Positions 37,210-46,967 of a stretch of DNA of 64,000 nucleotides are shown one piece after another. Position numbers and translations under genes: made by a program. Origin of the DNA: Kangiella sediminilitoris (GTDB lineage Bacteria; Pseudomonadota; Gammaproteobacteria; Enterobacterales; Kangiellaceae); contig NZ_CP012418.1 in assembly GCF_001708405.1 (NCBI RefSeq), positions 1,516,501-1,580,500 of the forward strand, in the 5' to 3' direction. Under the pieces are notes generated by a model. It searched no databases, was not told where the DNA came from, and saw only the letters and a list, made by a program, of their open reading frames with translations. The first letter of the stretch is position 1, and each line of letters starts with the position of its first letter.

Positions 37210-38247
37210 ATGAGCGACAAAAAGTCACTAAGTTATAAAGACGCCGGGGTTGATATTGATGCGGGCAACGCATTAGTTGGCCGTATCAAAGACGTATGTA
37301 AGAAAACTCACCGCCCGGAAGTATTGGGTAACATTGGTGGTTTTGGCGCTTTGTTTGACCTTCCTCGTGGCTACGAAGAGCCTGCCCTGGTCGCTGGGAC
37401 AGATGGAGTGGGTACTAAGCTTCGTCTGGCATTGGATTTAAATAAGCACGATACCGTGGGTATCGACCTGGTAGCCATGTGTGTGAATGATCTGATAGTA
37501 CAAGGTGCCGAGCCTTTGTTCTTCCTTGATTACTACGCCACAGGAAAACTGGACGTTGATGTAGCTGCAGATGTGGTTACCGGTATAGCACATGGCTGTA
37601 CGCAATCAGGCTGCTCTTTAATCGGAGGCGAAACAGCTGAAATGCCAGGCATGTATGAAGGCGACGACTATGACCTTGCTGGTTTCTGTGTCGGTATTGT
37701 CGATAAAAAGAAAATCATCGACGGTGGCAAAGTAAAATCTGGTGATGTATTACTAGGCTTAGCTTCCAGCGGCCCTCACTCTAACGGTTATTCGCTCATT
37801 CGCAAAATCCTAGAAGTTAGTGACTCGGACATTAACGCTGAATTTGACGAAGGTAGAACCTTGGGAGAGACACTGCTTGAGCCAACAAGAATTTACGTAA
37901 AGCCTCTACTTAGGTTGTTTAAAGAAGTGGAAGTTAAAGCACTTTCACATATTACGGGTGGCGGCTTGCAAGAAAACCTTCCTCGGGTTCTTCCAAAGCA
38001 TGCAAAAGCGGTCATTAACACCAACGCCTGGAGTATGCCTAAAGTATTCCAGTGGTTACAACAGGAAGGTAACGTTGACCGTCTGGAAATGTACCGCACC
38101 TTCAACTGTGGTATTGGTATGGTATTAGTTGTCGGTAAAGATGATGCGGAACGCGCAAAAGACATGCTGGAAATGATGGGCGAAACGGTATATACCGTTG
38201 GGCATGTTGAAGCGAGAGCTGAAGACGAAGAATCTGTTGTACTGTAA
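37210..38247 (+). CDS. purM: Phosphoribosylformylglycinamidine cyclo-ligase (AIR synthetase)
   Basis: 345-residue enzyme of de novo purine synthesis that closes FGAM to aminoimidazole ribonucleotide with ATP. The N terminus has [21 protein letters not shown]; other motifs are [66 protein letters not shown] and [16 protein letters not shown]. Length matches E. coli PurM. It is 18 bases upstream of purN, forming the standard purMN pair. No PurR box was recognised. Confidence 0.98.
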   Translation: MSDKKSLSYKDAGVDIDAGNALVGRIKDVCKKTHRPEVLGNIGGFGALFDLPRGYEEPALVAGTDGVGTKLRLALDLNKHDTVGIDLVAMCVNDLIVQGAEPLFFLDYYATGKLDVDVAADVVTGIAHGCTQSGCSLIGGETAEMPGMYEGDDYDLAGFCVGIVDKKKIIDGGKVKSGDVLLGLASSGPHSNGYSLIRKILEVSDSDINAEFDEGRTLGETLLEPTRIYVKPLLRLFKEVEVKALSHITGGGLQENLPRVLPKHAKAVINTNAWSMPKVFQWLQQEGNVDRLEMYRTFNCGIGMVLVVGKDDAERAKDMLEMMGETVYTVGHVEARAEDEESVVL

Positions 38248-38265
38248 TCACTGAAAGGCTCAGCT

Positions 38266-38907
38266 TTGGCAAATACGTCTATAGAGTCGAGTCCGGCTCG
38301 AATCGTTGCACTTATCTCAGGAAGTGGCTCCAATCTGCAAGCATTAATTGATGCTGCAGAAATGGGAGCCATTAACGGCGAAATTGTTGCTGTCATCAGT
38401 AATAATCCTGATGTCCAGGGCTTAGAAAGAGCTGACAAAGCTGGCATACCTTCTTTGGTCGTAGATCACCGTAAGTTTGATGATCGTCAGGCTTTTGAAG
38501 CAGAGCTAAGCAAATCCATCAATCACTATTCCCCTGATCTTATCGTTCTGGCTGGATTTATGAGAATTCTAAATTCAGAGTTCGTTCAGCCATACGAAGG
38601 TAAGATGCTGAATATACACCCATCCTTATTGCCAAAATATAAAGGCTTGCATACACATAGGCGAGCGTTAGAGAATGGCGACAAGGAACATGGAGTCAGC
38701 GTGCACTTTGTGACCGCCGAGCTAGACGGTGGCCCAGTGATCGCTCAACGAAAAGTTAAGGTGGAAGACAGTGATACAGAAGAATCTCTACAATCAAAAG
38801 TTCGCCAGAAAGAACACCAACTCTATCCAGAAGTTGTCGCATGGTTCTGCAGCAAACGCCTTCAATACAAAAACGGCAAAGCCCTCTTCGACGGCCAAAC
38901 GCTTTAG
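38266..38907 (+). CDS. purN: Phosphoribosylglycinamide formyltransferase
   Basis: 213-residue enzyme that formylates GAR with 10-formyltetrahydrofolate. Motifs are ARIVALISGSGSNLQALIDA, DLIVLAGFMRIL, LNIHPSLLPKYKGLHTHRRALENGDKEHGVSVHFVTAELDGGPVIAQ, with the catalytic Asn-His-Asp set in place. The start is TTG at 38266, with GAAAGG upstream; no ATG fits the conserved N terminus. It is 18 bases after purM. The 3' end overlaps the open frame of the DUF3108 gene by up to 137 bases. Confidence 0.96.
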   Translation: MANTSIESSPARIVALISGSGSNLQALIDAAEMGAINGEIVAVISNNPDVQGLERADKAGIPSLVVDHRKFDDRQAFEAELSKSINHYSPDLIVLAGFMRILNSEFVQPYEGKMLNIHPSLLPKYKGLHTHRRALENGDKEHGVSVHFVTAELDGGPVIAQRKVKVEDSDTEESLQSKVRQKEHQLYPEVVAWFCSKRLQYKNGKALFDGQTL

Positions 38908-39613
38908 TCTATTTGCCCTTATTGCAGGCATTGTAGCGACCCTGACGACAACCTCAGCAAAAGCCACTGATACAACTCTTACCGCACTAAAGCCCTACTC
39001 CATTAAATATAAAGTCGTGCACGATGGTGACGATGTTGGTACGGCTTACCGAAAATTAACTGAGTTAAGTAATGGCCAATGGCAAATCGCCATGTCATCT
39101 GACATCAGTTATTACTTCCTGTCCGATGAACGCAAAGAAACCAGTCGCTTTGAAGTAAAAGGTAATCAAGTACTCCCTCTGGTTTATCAGCGTCTGGCAG
39201 AGACTAGCCTGAGATCTGATCGAAATATCGTACAGAATTTTGACTGGGACAATATGATTGAGCAAGGCACTTATCAGGATGATAAATGGACTCAGGCACT
39301 TCAGCCCGGCTATTTAGATCAGCTGACACAAATGCTCATCATTAGAGAACACTTGCTCACGCAGAAGCCTATTCCCGCGATCGATATCAGCTATCGTGGC
39401 AGTATCCGCCACCATGAATTCAAAGTGCTGGGGCAAGAAGTAATCCAGACAGGCAAAGGCCCTGTAGAAACCGCTAAAGTTCAGCTGAACGAGTCAAAGC
39501 GTGACCGTCAGACCAACTTTTGGTTCTCTCTGGAGCATAACATGCTGCCTATGCAGGTACAGCGAATCAAAGAAGGTGAAGAGCAGGCAAAACTGATTGC
39601 TGTGGACTGGTAA
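38834..39613 (+). CDS. DUF3108 exported protein (start uncertain)
   Basis: Periplasmic DUF3108-family protein of about 240 mature residues: ALKPYSIKYKVVHDGDDVGTAYRKLTELSNGQWQIAMSSDISYYFLSDERKETSRFEVKGNQVLPLVYQ, and later VETAKVQLNESKRDRQTNFWFSLEHNMLPMQVQRIKEGEE. A signal peptide (RFSLFALIAGIVATLTTTSAKA) starts near 38900, at the very end of purN. No ATG lies shortly before it. The frame opens at GTG 38771 and has a TTG at 38834, which I give as a tentative start. Initiation therefore probably depends on translational coupling to purN. Conserved position after purN in relatives supports a real gene. Function unknown. Confidence 0.8.
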   Translation: MSHGSAANAFNTKTAKPSSTAKRFSLFALIAGIVATLTTTSAKATDTTLTALKPYSIKYKVVHDGDDVGTAYRKLTELSNGQWQIAMSSDISYYFLSDERKETSRFEVKGNQVLPLVYQRLAETSLRSDRNIVQNFDWDNMIEQGTYQDDKWTQALQPGYLDQLTQMLIIREHLLTQKPIPAIDISYRGSIRHHEFKVLGQEVIQTGKGPVETAKVQLNESKRDRQTNFWFSLEHNMLPMQVQRIKEGEEQAKLIAVDW

Positions 39614-39637
39614 TTAATTGAGCTAAAAGGAGTTTTT

Positions 39638-40045
39638 ATGAATAAAGTTGTCGTAATAGTTATCTCTATGCTTATCGCTAGTGTGGCTTATGCAGGCAAC
39701 GAGGACAGAGATGCGCTATCAGTCGATAAGGTGACGACTCAAGGAATAGACTTCCACTTTCCGAATGACGACAATATCCAGCCCGAAGAAAGTGACTTCG
39801 AAATTCTCAACTATGTCACCATGAGCAATGAATATGGGGAGCGCAAGGTCGTGGTAACTCTTGAGAACACCTCTACAGGAAATCGTATATTTTCTAACGA
39901 ACAGATAATGGCACTTTATGCAAATGGCTCACGCCGGGTTGCTCACGAAAAAAGGATTGGCTTTAAAGGAAAGGAAGTTAAAACGCTAACCTTGAGCTTT
40001 CATATCAGTAAATACCCTATACTGAAAGTGTATACACGTCATTAA
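39638..40045 (+). CDS. Small exported protein, unknown function
   Basis: 135 residues with a clear signal peptide (MNKVVVIVISMLIASVAYAG) preceded by an AAAGGAG ribosome-binding site. The mature part is a short predicted beta domain: DGIDFHFPND-type start, DFEILNYVTMSNEYGERKVVVTLENTSTGNRIFSNEQIMALYANGSRRVAHE and GKEVKTLTLSFHISKYPILKVYTRH. The pattern resembles a small immunoglobulin-like fold but I cannot assign a family. It follows the DUF3108 gene by 24 bases and is probably in the purM-purN-DUF3108 transcript. A strong hairpin follows. Confidence 0.72.
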   Translation: MNKVVVIVISMLIASVAYAGNEDRDALSVDKVTTQGIDFHFPNDDNIQPEESDFEILNYVTMSNEYGERKVVVTLENTSTGNRIFSNEQIMALYANGSRRVAHEKRIGFKGKEVKTLTLSFHISKYPILKVYTRH

Positions 40046-40076
40046 AAAGCTGGAAGCTGGTCTAATACCAGCTTCC
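40044..40076 (-). terminator. Terminator between the small exported protein gene and dcd
   Basis: GGAAGCTGGT/ACCAGCTTCC perfect 10-bp stem. On the minus strand it is followed within a few bases by five U residues, so it best fits as the dcd terminator; it may also stop the convergent transcript. Confidence 0.75.
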
Positions 40077-40087
40077 TACTTGAGGTA

Positions 40088-40654
40088 TTAAGTCTTAGGC
40101 AAAGTCACTCCGCGCTGCCCCTGGTACTTACCGCCACGGTCTTTATAAGACGTTTCGCAGATTTCATCTGACTCATAGAACAACATCTGAGCAACACCTT
40201 CGTTAGCGTAGATCTTTGCTGGAAGCGGTGTGGTGTTGGAGAACTCCAACGTTACGTGCCCTTCCCATTCTGGTTCTAACGGCGTAACGTTTACAATGAT
40301 TCCGCATCGAGCATAAGTCGATTTGCCCAAACAGACAGTCAACACACTTCGAGGGATGCGGAAATACTCAACGGTACTGGCCAAAGCGAAAGAGTTCGGA
40401 GGAATAATACAAACATCGCTCTTAACATCAACAAAGCTGTTTTCGTCGAAGTTTTTCGGATCAACGACACTCGAATGGACATTGGTGAAAATTTTGAAAT
40501 GATCCGAACAGCGTACATCATAGCCATAGCTTGAGGTACCGTAAGAAACTATCTTTTGATCATTGACATGACGAACCTGTCCCGGCTCATAAGGATCTAT
40601 CATCCCCTCATTTTCCGCCATGCGACGGATCCACTTATCTGATTTTATGCTCAT
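40088..40654 (-). CDS. dcd: dCTP deaminase
   Basis: 188-residue trimeric enzyme converting dCTP to dUTP for thymidylate synthesis. Conserved stretches are [123 protein letters not shown] with the catalytic Glu in [12 protein letters not shown]. Length close to E. coli Dcd (193). It follows apbC on the same strand after a 170-base gap with an inverted-repeat element. Confidence 0.97.
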   Translation of the reverse strand: MSIKSDKWIRRMAENEGMIDPYEPGQVRHVNDQKIVSYGTSSYGYDVRCSDHFKIFTNVHSSVVDPKNFDENSFVDVKSDVCIIPPNSFALASTVEYFRIPRSVLTVCLGKSTYARCGIIVNVTPLEPEWEGHVTLEFSNTTPLPAKIYANEGVAQMLFYESDEICETSYKDRGGKYQGQRGVTLPKT

Positions 40655-40713
40655 AATGTAATTACTCTATTTTTAATTTTATATTCCTACAATTCATTGC
40701 ACCAAAATGTAAA

Positions 40714-40814
40714 TTTTTGCCCTAGAACACGAAAGCGACGCATGGAGAGCAGGAGTGTATATGAAATACATGACTGCTTGAGTACGGAAAGCTGACAAAG
40801 TTATAGGGCAAAAA
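40714..40814. repeat. Structured element with 11-bp terminal inverted repeats
   Basis: TTTTTGCCCTA (40714-40724) and TAGGGCAAAAA (40804-40814) are perfect complements about 79 bases apart. Inside, AGCAG-GAG-TGTAT-loop-ATACA-TGA-CTGCT forms a second nested stem. It fills the apbC-dcd gap. It has no coding frame. It could be a structured RNA leader of dcd, a read-through control element after apbC, or a small palindromic repeat. Confidence 0.5.
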
Positions 40815-40824
40815 GGCCATTTTG

Positions 40825-41913
40825 CTATGTATTCTCTATCGATATAGACGGGAAGCTCACCTTAAAATCCTTCGATTCTAACGACAGTTTGGCTGCCATG
40901 CGTTGCGCAATATCAAGATATCGTTGAGTTACTTCCGACTCAGGCTCTTTCACCACTGTTGGCTCGCCGGCATCCGTCTGTTCACGAATATTCAGCGACA
41001 GGGGTAAGCTACCTAACAGCTCGACACCAATTTCTTTAGCCAAAGCATCACCACCACCCTGGCCGAAAATATGCTCTTCGTGACCACAGTTCGAACAGGT
41101 ATGGGTTGCCATATTTTCTACCACACCCAGCACCGGAACGGAAACTTTATTGAACATGGTGACGGCTTTTCTGGCATCGGCCAGAGCAATATCCTGTGGA
41201 GTTGTTACAACTACTGAAGCTGTAACCGGAATCTTTTGTGCCATGGTCAGTTGAATATCTCCAGTACCAGGCGGCAAATCGATAATTAAATAGTCCAGAT
41301 CCTTCCACTGGGTATCGTTAATCAATTGTTGCAGCGCCCCACTCGCCATCGGACCACGCCATACCATAGCCTGCTCAGGCTTGACCAGATAGCCAATCGA
41401 CATCGACTGAAGACCAAGACTCTCAATCGGCATAATTGATTTCTTATCCAGTGTTTCCGGATTTTTACCCTGCGTTCCTAGCATGATAGGCATACTGGGG
41501 CCGTAAATATCGGCATCCAGGATGCCCACGTTCGCTCCTAAAGCACTTAAAGCCAGCGCCAGATTCACCGAAGTGGTCGACTTACCGACCCCACCCTTAC
41601 CGGAAGCTACTGCAATAATGTTCTTAACATTGGGCATCGCCTGTACTTTAGCCGGATGAACATGAGCATCTACGCGCCAGCTGATGTCCAGCTTGTACGA
41701 CAGAGAATCATCAAGCTTTGTAAGAAAATCCGTTAAATCCTGCTCAAGTTGCTGTTTGTATTGACCCAGGGGGAAACCAAGCTTTATAGAAATCCGTGCT
41801 TCACCGTCAGATAGTTCTATATTTTTCAGTGCCTTAGCTTCAACTAAGTCTTCTTTTAGCAGAGGATCGCGGTATTGAGATAGGTTTTCGCGGATTTGCT
41901 GTTCAGTTGCCAT
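40825..41913 (-). CDS. apbC: Iron-sulfur cluster carrier ApbC/Mrp
   Basis: 362-residue P-loop ATPase that binds and transfers [4Fe-4S] clusters. The N-terminal MIP18-like region (residues about 1-85) is followed by the deviant Walker A IAVASGKGGVGKSTTSVNLALAL, then LDADIYGPSMPIMLG, YLIIDLPPGTGDIQLTMAQ and the cluster-binding CSNCGHEE pair. Divergent from metG, the same arrangement as mrp-metG in E. coli. Its clients in this window could include IspH, Nth, RsxB/RsxC and UbiU/UbiV. That link is inference. Confidence 0.96.
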   Translation of the reverse strand: MATEQQIRENLSQYRDPLLKEDLVEAKALKNIELSDGEARISIKLGFPLGQYKQQLEQDLTDFLTKLDDSLSYKLDISWRVDAHVHPAKVQAMPNVKNIIAVASGKGGVGKSTTSVNLALALSALGANVGILDADIYGPSMPIMLGTQGKNPETLDKKSIMPIESLGLQSMSIGYLVKPEQAMVWRGPMASGALQQLINDTQWKDLDYLIIDLPPGTGDIQLTMAQKIPVTASVVVTTPQDIALADARKAVTMFNKVSVPVLGVVENMATHTCSNCGHEEHIFGQGGGDALAKEIGVELLGSLPLSLNIREQTDAGEPTVVKEPESEVTQRYLDIAQRMAAKLSLESKDFKVSFPSISIENT

Positions 41914-42075
41914 AAATTCCGTTAAACAATATTTTATTTAAGTGCCCAAAGTCTAAGTCTTTTACGGCATAAAACCAAGGTTTAACATGAATTAGTTAAT
42001 GAAAAATCCAGCTAAAACAAGTAAGATTCACCGCTATAACTCTGACATTAGACAAAAGCTATCGAAGAACCGTTC

Positions 42076-44133
42076 ATGACTGCAGAAAACCAAAACAAGC
42101 AACGTAAAATCTTAGTCACCAGTGCACTTCCATATGCCAATGGTGATATTCATATTGGCCACCTGCTGGAGTACGTACAAACCGACATCTGGGTACGTTT
42201 TCAGAAATCTCGTGGTCACCAATGTATTTATGTCTGCGCCGATGATACTCACGGTACGCCAGTCATGCTTCGTGCACAGAAAGAAGGTAAGACTCCTGAA
42301 GCCTTTATTCAGGAAAGTCACGCAGCACACGAAAAAGACTTTGCTGACGCTTTAATTGGTTTCGACAACTTCTACAGTACACACAGCGAAGAGTCTAAAG
42401 AGCTTACTCAAGGTATTTACCTGAAGCTTAAAGAGAATGGCCATATCAGCTCAAAAACGATTAATCAGCTGTATGATCCTGAAAAGAATATGTTCCTACC
42501 GGATCGCTTCGTTAAAGGTACCTGCCCGAAGTGTGATTCCGAGGATCAGTATGGCGATAACTGCGATAATTGTGGTGCGACTTACACACCAGCAGAATTA
42601 AAAAATCCTAAGTCGGCAGTTTCCGGTGCGACACCTGTACTAAAAGAATCAGAACACTTCTTCTTTGACCTCAAAGAATTTGAAGGCTTTCTACGCGACT
42701 GGCTAAGCACAGATAACCACGTACAGTCGGAAGTTCAGAATAAAATGAACGAATGGCTGGACGATTTACGTCAATGGGATATCTCACGTGACGCGCCTTA
42801 CTTTGGCTGGGAGATTCCTGGCGAAGAAGGTAAATACTTTTATGTCTGGCTCGACGCCCCCATTGGCTACATGGCCAGCTTCAAAAACCTATGCGATAAA
42901 CGCGATGATCTAAACTTTGATGACTTCTGGAGCAAGGATAGTGATGCCGAGGTATACCACTTTATCGGTAAAGACATTATCTATTTCCATACCCTGTTCT
43001 GGCCATCAGTTCTAAGTGGCGCAGGCTACCGTACTCCTAGTGCGGTATGGGCACACGGTTTTGTCACGGTGAATGGCAACAAAATGTCAAAATCCAAAGG
43101 GACGTTCATTAAGGCTAGAACTTACCTGGAACACTTCCGTCCTGAATTTCTGCGTTATTATTATGCAGCGAAATTATCCAGCCGTATTGATGACTTCGAT
43201 TTAAACCTGGAAGATTTTGTACAACGCGTTAACTCCGATTTAGTCGGTAAGCTGGTTAATATCGCCAGTCGCTGCTCGGGCTTTATCACTAAACAGTTCG
43301 ATGGCAAGCTGAGCGATACAGTGATAGAACCTGAATTAATGAACGAGTTCAGCAGTGCTTCTGAAGAACTCGCGCAGCATTACGAAAATCGTGAATTCGG
43401 TCGCGCCGTAAAGCAGATCATGGCACTGGCTGATAAAGCGAATGCTTACATTGCCAATGAAGAGCCATGGAAACTGGTGAAAAATGACGATACCAAAGAA
43501 CGTGCTCATCAGGTGTGCAGCCTGGGCATCAATATGTTCAAAGTATTAACAACGTATCTTGCTCCTGTATTACCACAATTGGCAGGCAAAGTTCAGGATT
43601 TCCTGAAACTGGATAACCTTGACTGGTCTGCGTCACAGGAAGTACTAACAGATTATGAAATCAATAAGTTTAAACCCATGATGCAGCGCATCGACATGAA
43701 ACAGGTCGAAGCCATGATTGAAGATTCAAAAGAAGATTTAGAGGCAGAAGTCCAGCTCGATGAAAAGAGCTTAGACGAACCACAACTTGACGATCCAATT
43801 AAAGATGAAATTCAATTCGGTGACTTCGATAAAATCGACCTTCGTATTGCGAAAATTGCCAAGGCTGAGCACGTTGAGGGTGCTGACAAACTACTGAAGC
43901 TTCAGCTGGACTTAGGTCAGGGCGTAACCAAGCAGGTATTTGCGGGCATTAAGTCTGCCTATAACCCGGAAGACCTTGAAGGCAAGCTCACCGTAATGGT
44001 GGCCAACCTGGCTCCGCGTAAAATGCGCTTTGGCCTTTCAGAGGGCATGGTATTGGCCGCTGGCCCGGGCGGTAAAGACCTATGGATTATGAATCCAGAC
44101 GAAGGTGCGCAACCAGGCATGCGTGTAAAATAA
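42076..44133 (+). CDS. metG: Methionyl-tRNA synthetase
   Basis: 685-residue class I synthetase charging initiator and elongator tRNA-Met. The HIGH-type motif is in [20 protein letters not shown], the zinc-knuckle is [17 protein letters not shown], and KMSKS appears as [14 protein letters not shown]-terminal tRNA-binding domain (about residues 585-685: [34 protein letters not shown]) follows an acidic linker, as in the E. coli dimeric form. Divergent from apbC with 162 bases between starts. Normal length. Confidence 0.98.
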   Translation: MTAENQNKQRKILVTSALPYANGDIHIGHLLEYVQTDIWVRFQKSRGHQCIYVCADDTHGTPVMLRAQKEGKTPEAFIQESHAAHEKDFADALIGFDNFYSTHSEESKELTQGIYLKLKENGHISSKTINQLYDPEKNMFLPDRFVKGTCPKCDSEDQYGDNCDNCGATYTPAELKNPKSAVSGATPVLKESEHFFFDLKEFEGFLRDWLSTDNHVQSEVQNKMNEWLDDLRQWDISRDAPYFGWEIPGEEGKYFYVWLDAPIGYMASFKNLCDKRDDLNFDDFWSKDSDAEVYHFIGKDIIYFHTLFWPSVLSGAGYRTPSAVWAHGFVTVNGNKMSKSKGTFIKARTYLEHFRPEFLRYYYAAKLSSRIDDFDLNLEDFVQRVNSDLVGKLVNIASRCSGFITKQFDGKLSDTVIEPELMNEFSSASEELAQHYENREFGRAVKQIMALADKANAYIANEEPWKLVKNDDTKERAHQVCSLGINMFKVLTTYLAPVLPQLAGKVQDFLKLDNLDWSASQEVLTDYEINKFKPMMQRIDMKQVEAMIEDSKEDLEAEVQLDEKSLDEPQLDDPIKDEIQFGDFDKIDLRIAKIAKAEHVEGADKLLKLQLDLGQGVTKQVFAGIKSAYNPEDLEGKLTVMVANLAPRKMRFGLSEGMVLAAGPGGKDLWIMNPDEGAQPGMRVK

Positions 44134-44216
44134 CCGAACCACAAATATAGACAGGATATTACTTTAATACCCTGTCTCACTCACACCCTAATTTCATAAA
44201 TAAGAGCTAAATAAGC

Positions 44217-44735
44217 ATGATTAATGACTCTACAGAACCGATGAAGCTTGAGGCTGAAACTGTCATTACAACTTTTGAAAACTACGGTGAGGCATGGGGC
44301 CTATATATTGGGCTAACCCTTCTGTTGGCAGGTCTTGTCTGGTTTAGCTTCAGAAAACAGCACTTCCTATTAAAGTGGCTTTTAACTTCGATAGTACTTG
44401 CTGGAGCCTTGTGCTTTGGTCATCCTGCCGAGGATGTTGAAACTTACTCTCCCCTAATACTTAATACTATGGTTGAGTTATTCGATGGGAACAAGGAACA
44501 ATTTTTCAGCGATATTCAGTTCATCGCCATGATTTGGGGAATATTGTTTTTATTCGGTACGGCAGTATGGTTACTGATATGTTATTTGCGCAAGGGCAAT
44601 AAAGAGGGTGCGCCTGCAAAGCAAAAAGAGAACCGAAGAGTAGAGCAAAAGGAATCAACTCAAGAAGAGCCTAAGGTCTCAGAGAGGAGTTCTGAGAAGA
44701 AACCCATAGAGCCAACCATCGGTGATGATGTTTAG
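44217..44735 (+). CDS. Small membrane protein with charged C-terminal tail, unknown
   Basis: 172 residues. Three hydrophobic segments are visible: GEAWGLYIGLTLLLAGLVWFSF, FLLKWLLTSIVLAGALCFGH and FIAMIWGILFLFGTAVWLLICYL. The last 50 residues are strongly charged (KQKENRRVEQKESTQEEPKVSERSSEKKPIEP) and probably disordered in the cytoplasm. I recognise no family. It follows metG by 83 bases and ends at a terminator shared with ggt, so it may be transcribed from metG or alone. Confidence 0.68.
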   Translation: MINDSTEPMKLEAETVITTFENYGEAWGLYIGLTLLLAGLVWFSFRKQHFLLKWLLTSIVLAGALCFGHPAEDVETYSPLILNTMVELFDGNKEQFFSDIQFIAMIWGILFLFGTAVWLLICYLRKGNKEGAPAKQKENRRVEQKESTQEEPKVSERSSEKKPIEPTIGDDV

Positions 44736-44751
44736 AAAATATTAACTGAGC

Positions 44752-44783
44752 AAGGGCATAACTCTAAAAGAGCTATGCCCTTT
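44752..44783. terminator. Terminator between the small membrane protein gene and ggt
   Basis: AAGGGCATA-CTCT/AGAG-TATGCCCTT interrupted stem with one mismatch, flanked by T-rich sequence on the plus side; convergent genes share it. Confidence 0.75.
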
Positions 44784-44800
44784 ATAATAAGAAAAATTTC

Positions 44801-46528
44801 TTAATACCCCGCTGCTTTAGCATTTGGTCGTCTTGGATCCGAACTGCCATAAATATAATCTTCTATCTGGATTGACTGAGTACTGCCCATGGTCCTTGAG
44901 TCGTAAAGTTCATAGCCTCTTTGTTTAAGTAATTCGCGAGTATCCTTGTTAATCGCGGGTTCGACGAAAACTCGATCCGGTAACCACTGATGATGAAATC
45001 TTGGAGTATGTGTGGCCTCAGCTACGTTCATACCATGGTCGACAAAGTTAACAACCATTTGTAATACGGTAGTGATGATACGACTACCGCCTGGGCTGCC
45101 AGTAACCAGCTTAAGTTGACCATCTTTGAACACCATGGCTGGTGTCATCGAGCTAAGCGGACGTTTACCAGCCTCGATAGCATTAGCCTCACCACCAATC
45201 AGTCCATAAGCATTAGGCGTTCCCGGTTTTGCTGAAAAGTCATCCATTTCATTATTCAATAAAATCCCAGTGCCTTCAGCAACAATGCCAGAGCCATAGG
45301 AGAAGTTCAGTGTATAAGTATTAGAAACAGCGTTGCCCCACTGGTCTACTACCGAAAAATGAGTTGTATCAGGGCTTTCATACTTTGGTGCCGTTCCTGC
45401 ATTTATTTCAGTCGACGGAGTGATTTCTCCAATAGTTACTTTTTTAGCAATTGTTTCGGCGTATTTTTTACTCATCAACCAATCAAGCGGAACATCATAA
45501 AAGTTGGTATCGCCCAGATGCTTACTTCTATCGGCATAAGCATACTTCATAGCTTCAGACATAACGTTAATACTGTCTGCTGTGTTAACACCTAAGTCGG
45601 CTACAGGAAAATGCTCCAATACATTTAGCATTTGTATTAGATGAACTCCTCCAGAGCTTGCTGGTGGCATGGTGACAACCGTATGGTCTCGATACTGACC
45701 TGTTAATGGCTTACGAATCACAGGTTTATAATTGGCCAGGTCTTCGGTAGTGATAATGCCACCATTCTTTTTCATATCTGCAACGATAAGCTTGGCGATT
45801 TTACCCTGATAGAAAGCCTTAGCTCCTTCTTTCTGTAGAAGTTTTAACGTGGTCGCCAGGTCTTTTTGCTTCAGGAGGTCGCCCGTTTCATAGGGATCTC
45901 CTCCCTCTTTGAAGAAAACCTTAGCTGTAGCTGGAATTTTTTTCATATAGCTACTGCGGCGTTCAAGCTGGTTAGCCAGGTCCCAGTTGACCACAAAGCC
46001 TTCCTCAGCTAGCTGTATCGCTGGCTGTATAACCTCAGCCCAGTCCATAGTGCCGTACTGTTGTTGAGCTAAATATAAACCCGCTACAGTTCCCGGTACT
46101 CCAGCCGATAAACGACTAAAACGGGCTTTCTGTTTATCAACATTGCCATCACTATCCAAAAACAAGTTGCGATGAGCAGCTATAGGAGCTACTTCACGAT
46201 AATCAATGGCTATGGTCTTACCTTGTTCCTTGAGGTGAACAAGCATAAAACCGCCACCACCCAGGTTGCCAGCACGCGGAAGCACCACGGCCAGAGCTAA
46301 ACCGGTAGCCACGGCTGCATCTACGGCATTACCACCCCGCTTCAAAATATTGACGCCCACATCGCTGGCTATATGCTGCTGAGAGGCGACCATGCCGTGT
46401 TTTGCCACGACTGGATGATGAATACTTTCATAATCTATGATGGCTGGGCCTTCTTTAGCTTCCACGCTATAAATAAAAGTGCCCAAAACAAAGATAGAAC
46501 TAGCAATAATACTTGATAGTAATTTCAT
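44801..46528 (-). CDS. ggt: Gamma-glutamyltransferase
   Basis: 575-residue periplasmic Ntn-hydrolase acting on glutathione and related gamma-glutamyl compounds. A signal peptide (about 1-24) precedes the large subunit with GGNAVDAAVATGLALAVVLPRAGNLGGGGFMLVH. Autocleavage should occur before the catalytic Thr in SPDTTHFSVVDQWGNAVSNTYTLNFSYGSG. The small subunit contains LNNEMDDFSAKPGTPN, KRPLSSMTPAMVFKDG and TGSPGGSRIITTVLQMVVN. The lid-loop and substrate residues are present, and the length is as in E. coli Ggt. It is divergent from the FNR-controlled ubi operon. Confidence 0.96.
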   Translation of the reverse strand: MKLLSSIIASSIFVLGTFIYSVEAKEGPAIIDYESIHHPVVAKHGMVASQQHIASDVGVNILKRGGNAVDAAVATGLALAVVLPRAGNLGGGGFMLVHLKEQGKTIAIDYREVAPIAAHRNLFLDSDGNVDKQKARFSRLSAGVPGTVAGLYLAQQQYGTMDWAEVIQPAIQLAEEGFVVNWDLANQLERRSSYMKKIPATAKVFFKEGGDPYETGDLLKQKDLATTLKLLQKEGAKAFYQGKIAKLIVADMKKNGGIITTEDLANYKPVIRKPLTGQYRDHTVVTMPPASSGGVHLIQMLNVLEHFPVADLGVNTADSINVMSEAMKYAYADRSKHLGDTNFYDVPLDWLMSKKYAETIAKKVTIGEITPSTEINAGTAPKYESPDTTHFSVVDQWGNAVSNTYTLNFSYGSGIVAEGTGILLNNEMDDFSAKPGTPNAYGLIGGEANAIEAGKRPLSSMTPAMVFKDGQLKLVTGSPGGSRIITTVLQMVVNFVDHGMNVAEATHTPRFHHQWLPDRVFVEPAINKDTRELLKQRGYELYDSRTMGSTQSIQIEDYIYGSSDPRRPNAKAAGY

Positions 46529-46611
46529 AAATTAGTTGGTTGTTCTTAAAGTATGGAGACAGTCTACCCGTCATTAGCGTTTAGTAAAAGATGCACCTGA
46601 TGAATTTCAAA

Positions 46612-46625
46612 TTGATTCACATCAA
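46612..46625 (+). promoter_or_regulatory. Perfect FNR box upstream of the chorismate mutase-ubiU-ubiV operon
   Basis: TTGAT-TCAC-ATCAA, a 10/10 match to the FNR/ANR consensus. Its centre (46618.5) is 41.5 bases before the start expected from the TAAAAT hexamer at 46648-46653, the spacing of a class II activated promoter. No good -35 is needed or seen. This indicates anaerobic induction. Confidence 0.85.
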
Positions 46626-46647
46626 TGGTTCTTAAAGCTAGTCATCT

Positions 46648-46653
46648 TAAAAT
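46648..46653 (+). promoter_or_regulatory. -10 element of the FNR-dependent promoter
   Basis: TAAAAT (5/6 to consensus) with a start expected at about 46660, giving a 25-base leader before the chorismate mutase ATG at 46685. An overlapping TATACA at 46653-46658 is the alternative. Confidence 0.55.
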
Positions 46654-46684
46654 ATACAACTTCAAAATAAACCGAACCAAAGTC

Positions 46685-46966
46685 ATGCAAAAGCTTGAAG
46701 CTATCCGCCAACAGATTGATAAACTTGATCTTAAGCTACTGGAAATTATAGCTAAACGTTCCACTGAGATTGATAAAATAAACAAAATTAAACAAGCAGA
46801 AAGACAAGAGGCTTTTGATCCTAACCGTGAGCAGGAAATTTTGAACCGCTTACACAAACATAATAAATCCTTATACAACTCGGCTGAAATTGGTTCTATT
46901 TATAAAGCAATTTTTAAAGCGAGCATCATGCTTCAGCATCGCCTGAGAGAAAAGGTAGAAAATTAA
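46685..46966 (+). CDS. Chorismate mutase, AroQ type, stand-alone
   Basis: 93-residue helical protein converting chorismate to prephenate. The start is ATG 46685 (MQKLEAIRQQIDKLDLKLLEII); the longer frame from 46625 would overlap the FNR box. Compared with the E. coli chorismate mutase domain all eight active-site residues are present: R8, R25, K36, D45, R48, E49, S80 and Q84. It is not fused to prephenate dehydratase or dehydrogenase. It ends one base before ubiU, so it is in the ubiUV operon behind a perfect FNR box. This is an unexpected partner: chorismate is the precursor of the ubiquinone ring. Isochorismate/chorismate lyase activity of PchB type is an alternative. Confidence 0.85.
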   Translation: MQKLEAIRQQIDKLDLKLLEIIAKRSTEIDKINKIKQAERQEAFDPNREQEILNRLHKHNKSLYNSAEIGSIYKAIFKASIMLQHRLREKVEN

Positions 46967-46967
46967 T

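Noticed and set aside
46625-46684. 20-residue N-terminal extension of the chorismate mutase
   Set aside because: The extra start overlaps the FNR box, lies upstream of the predicted transcription start and has no family similarity.
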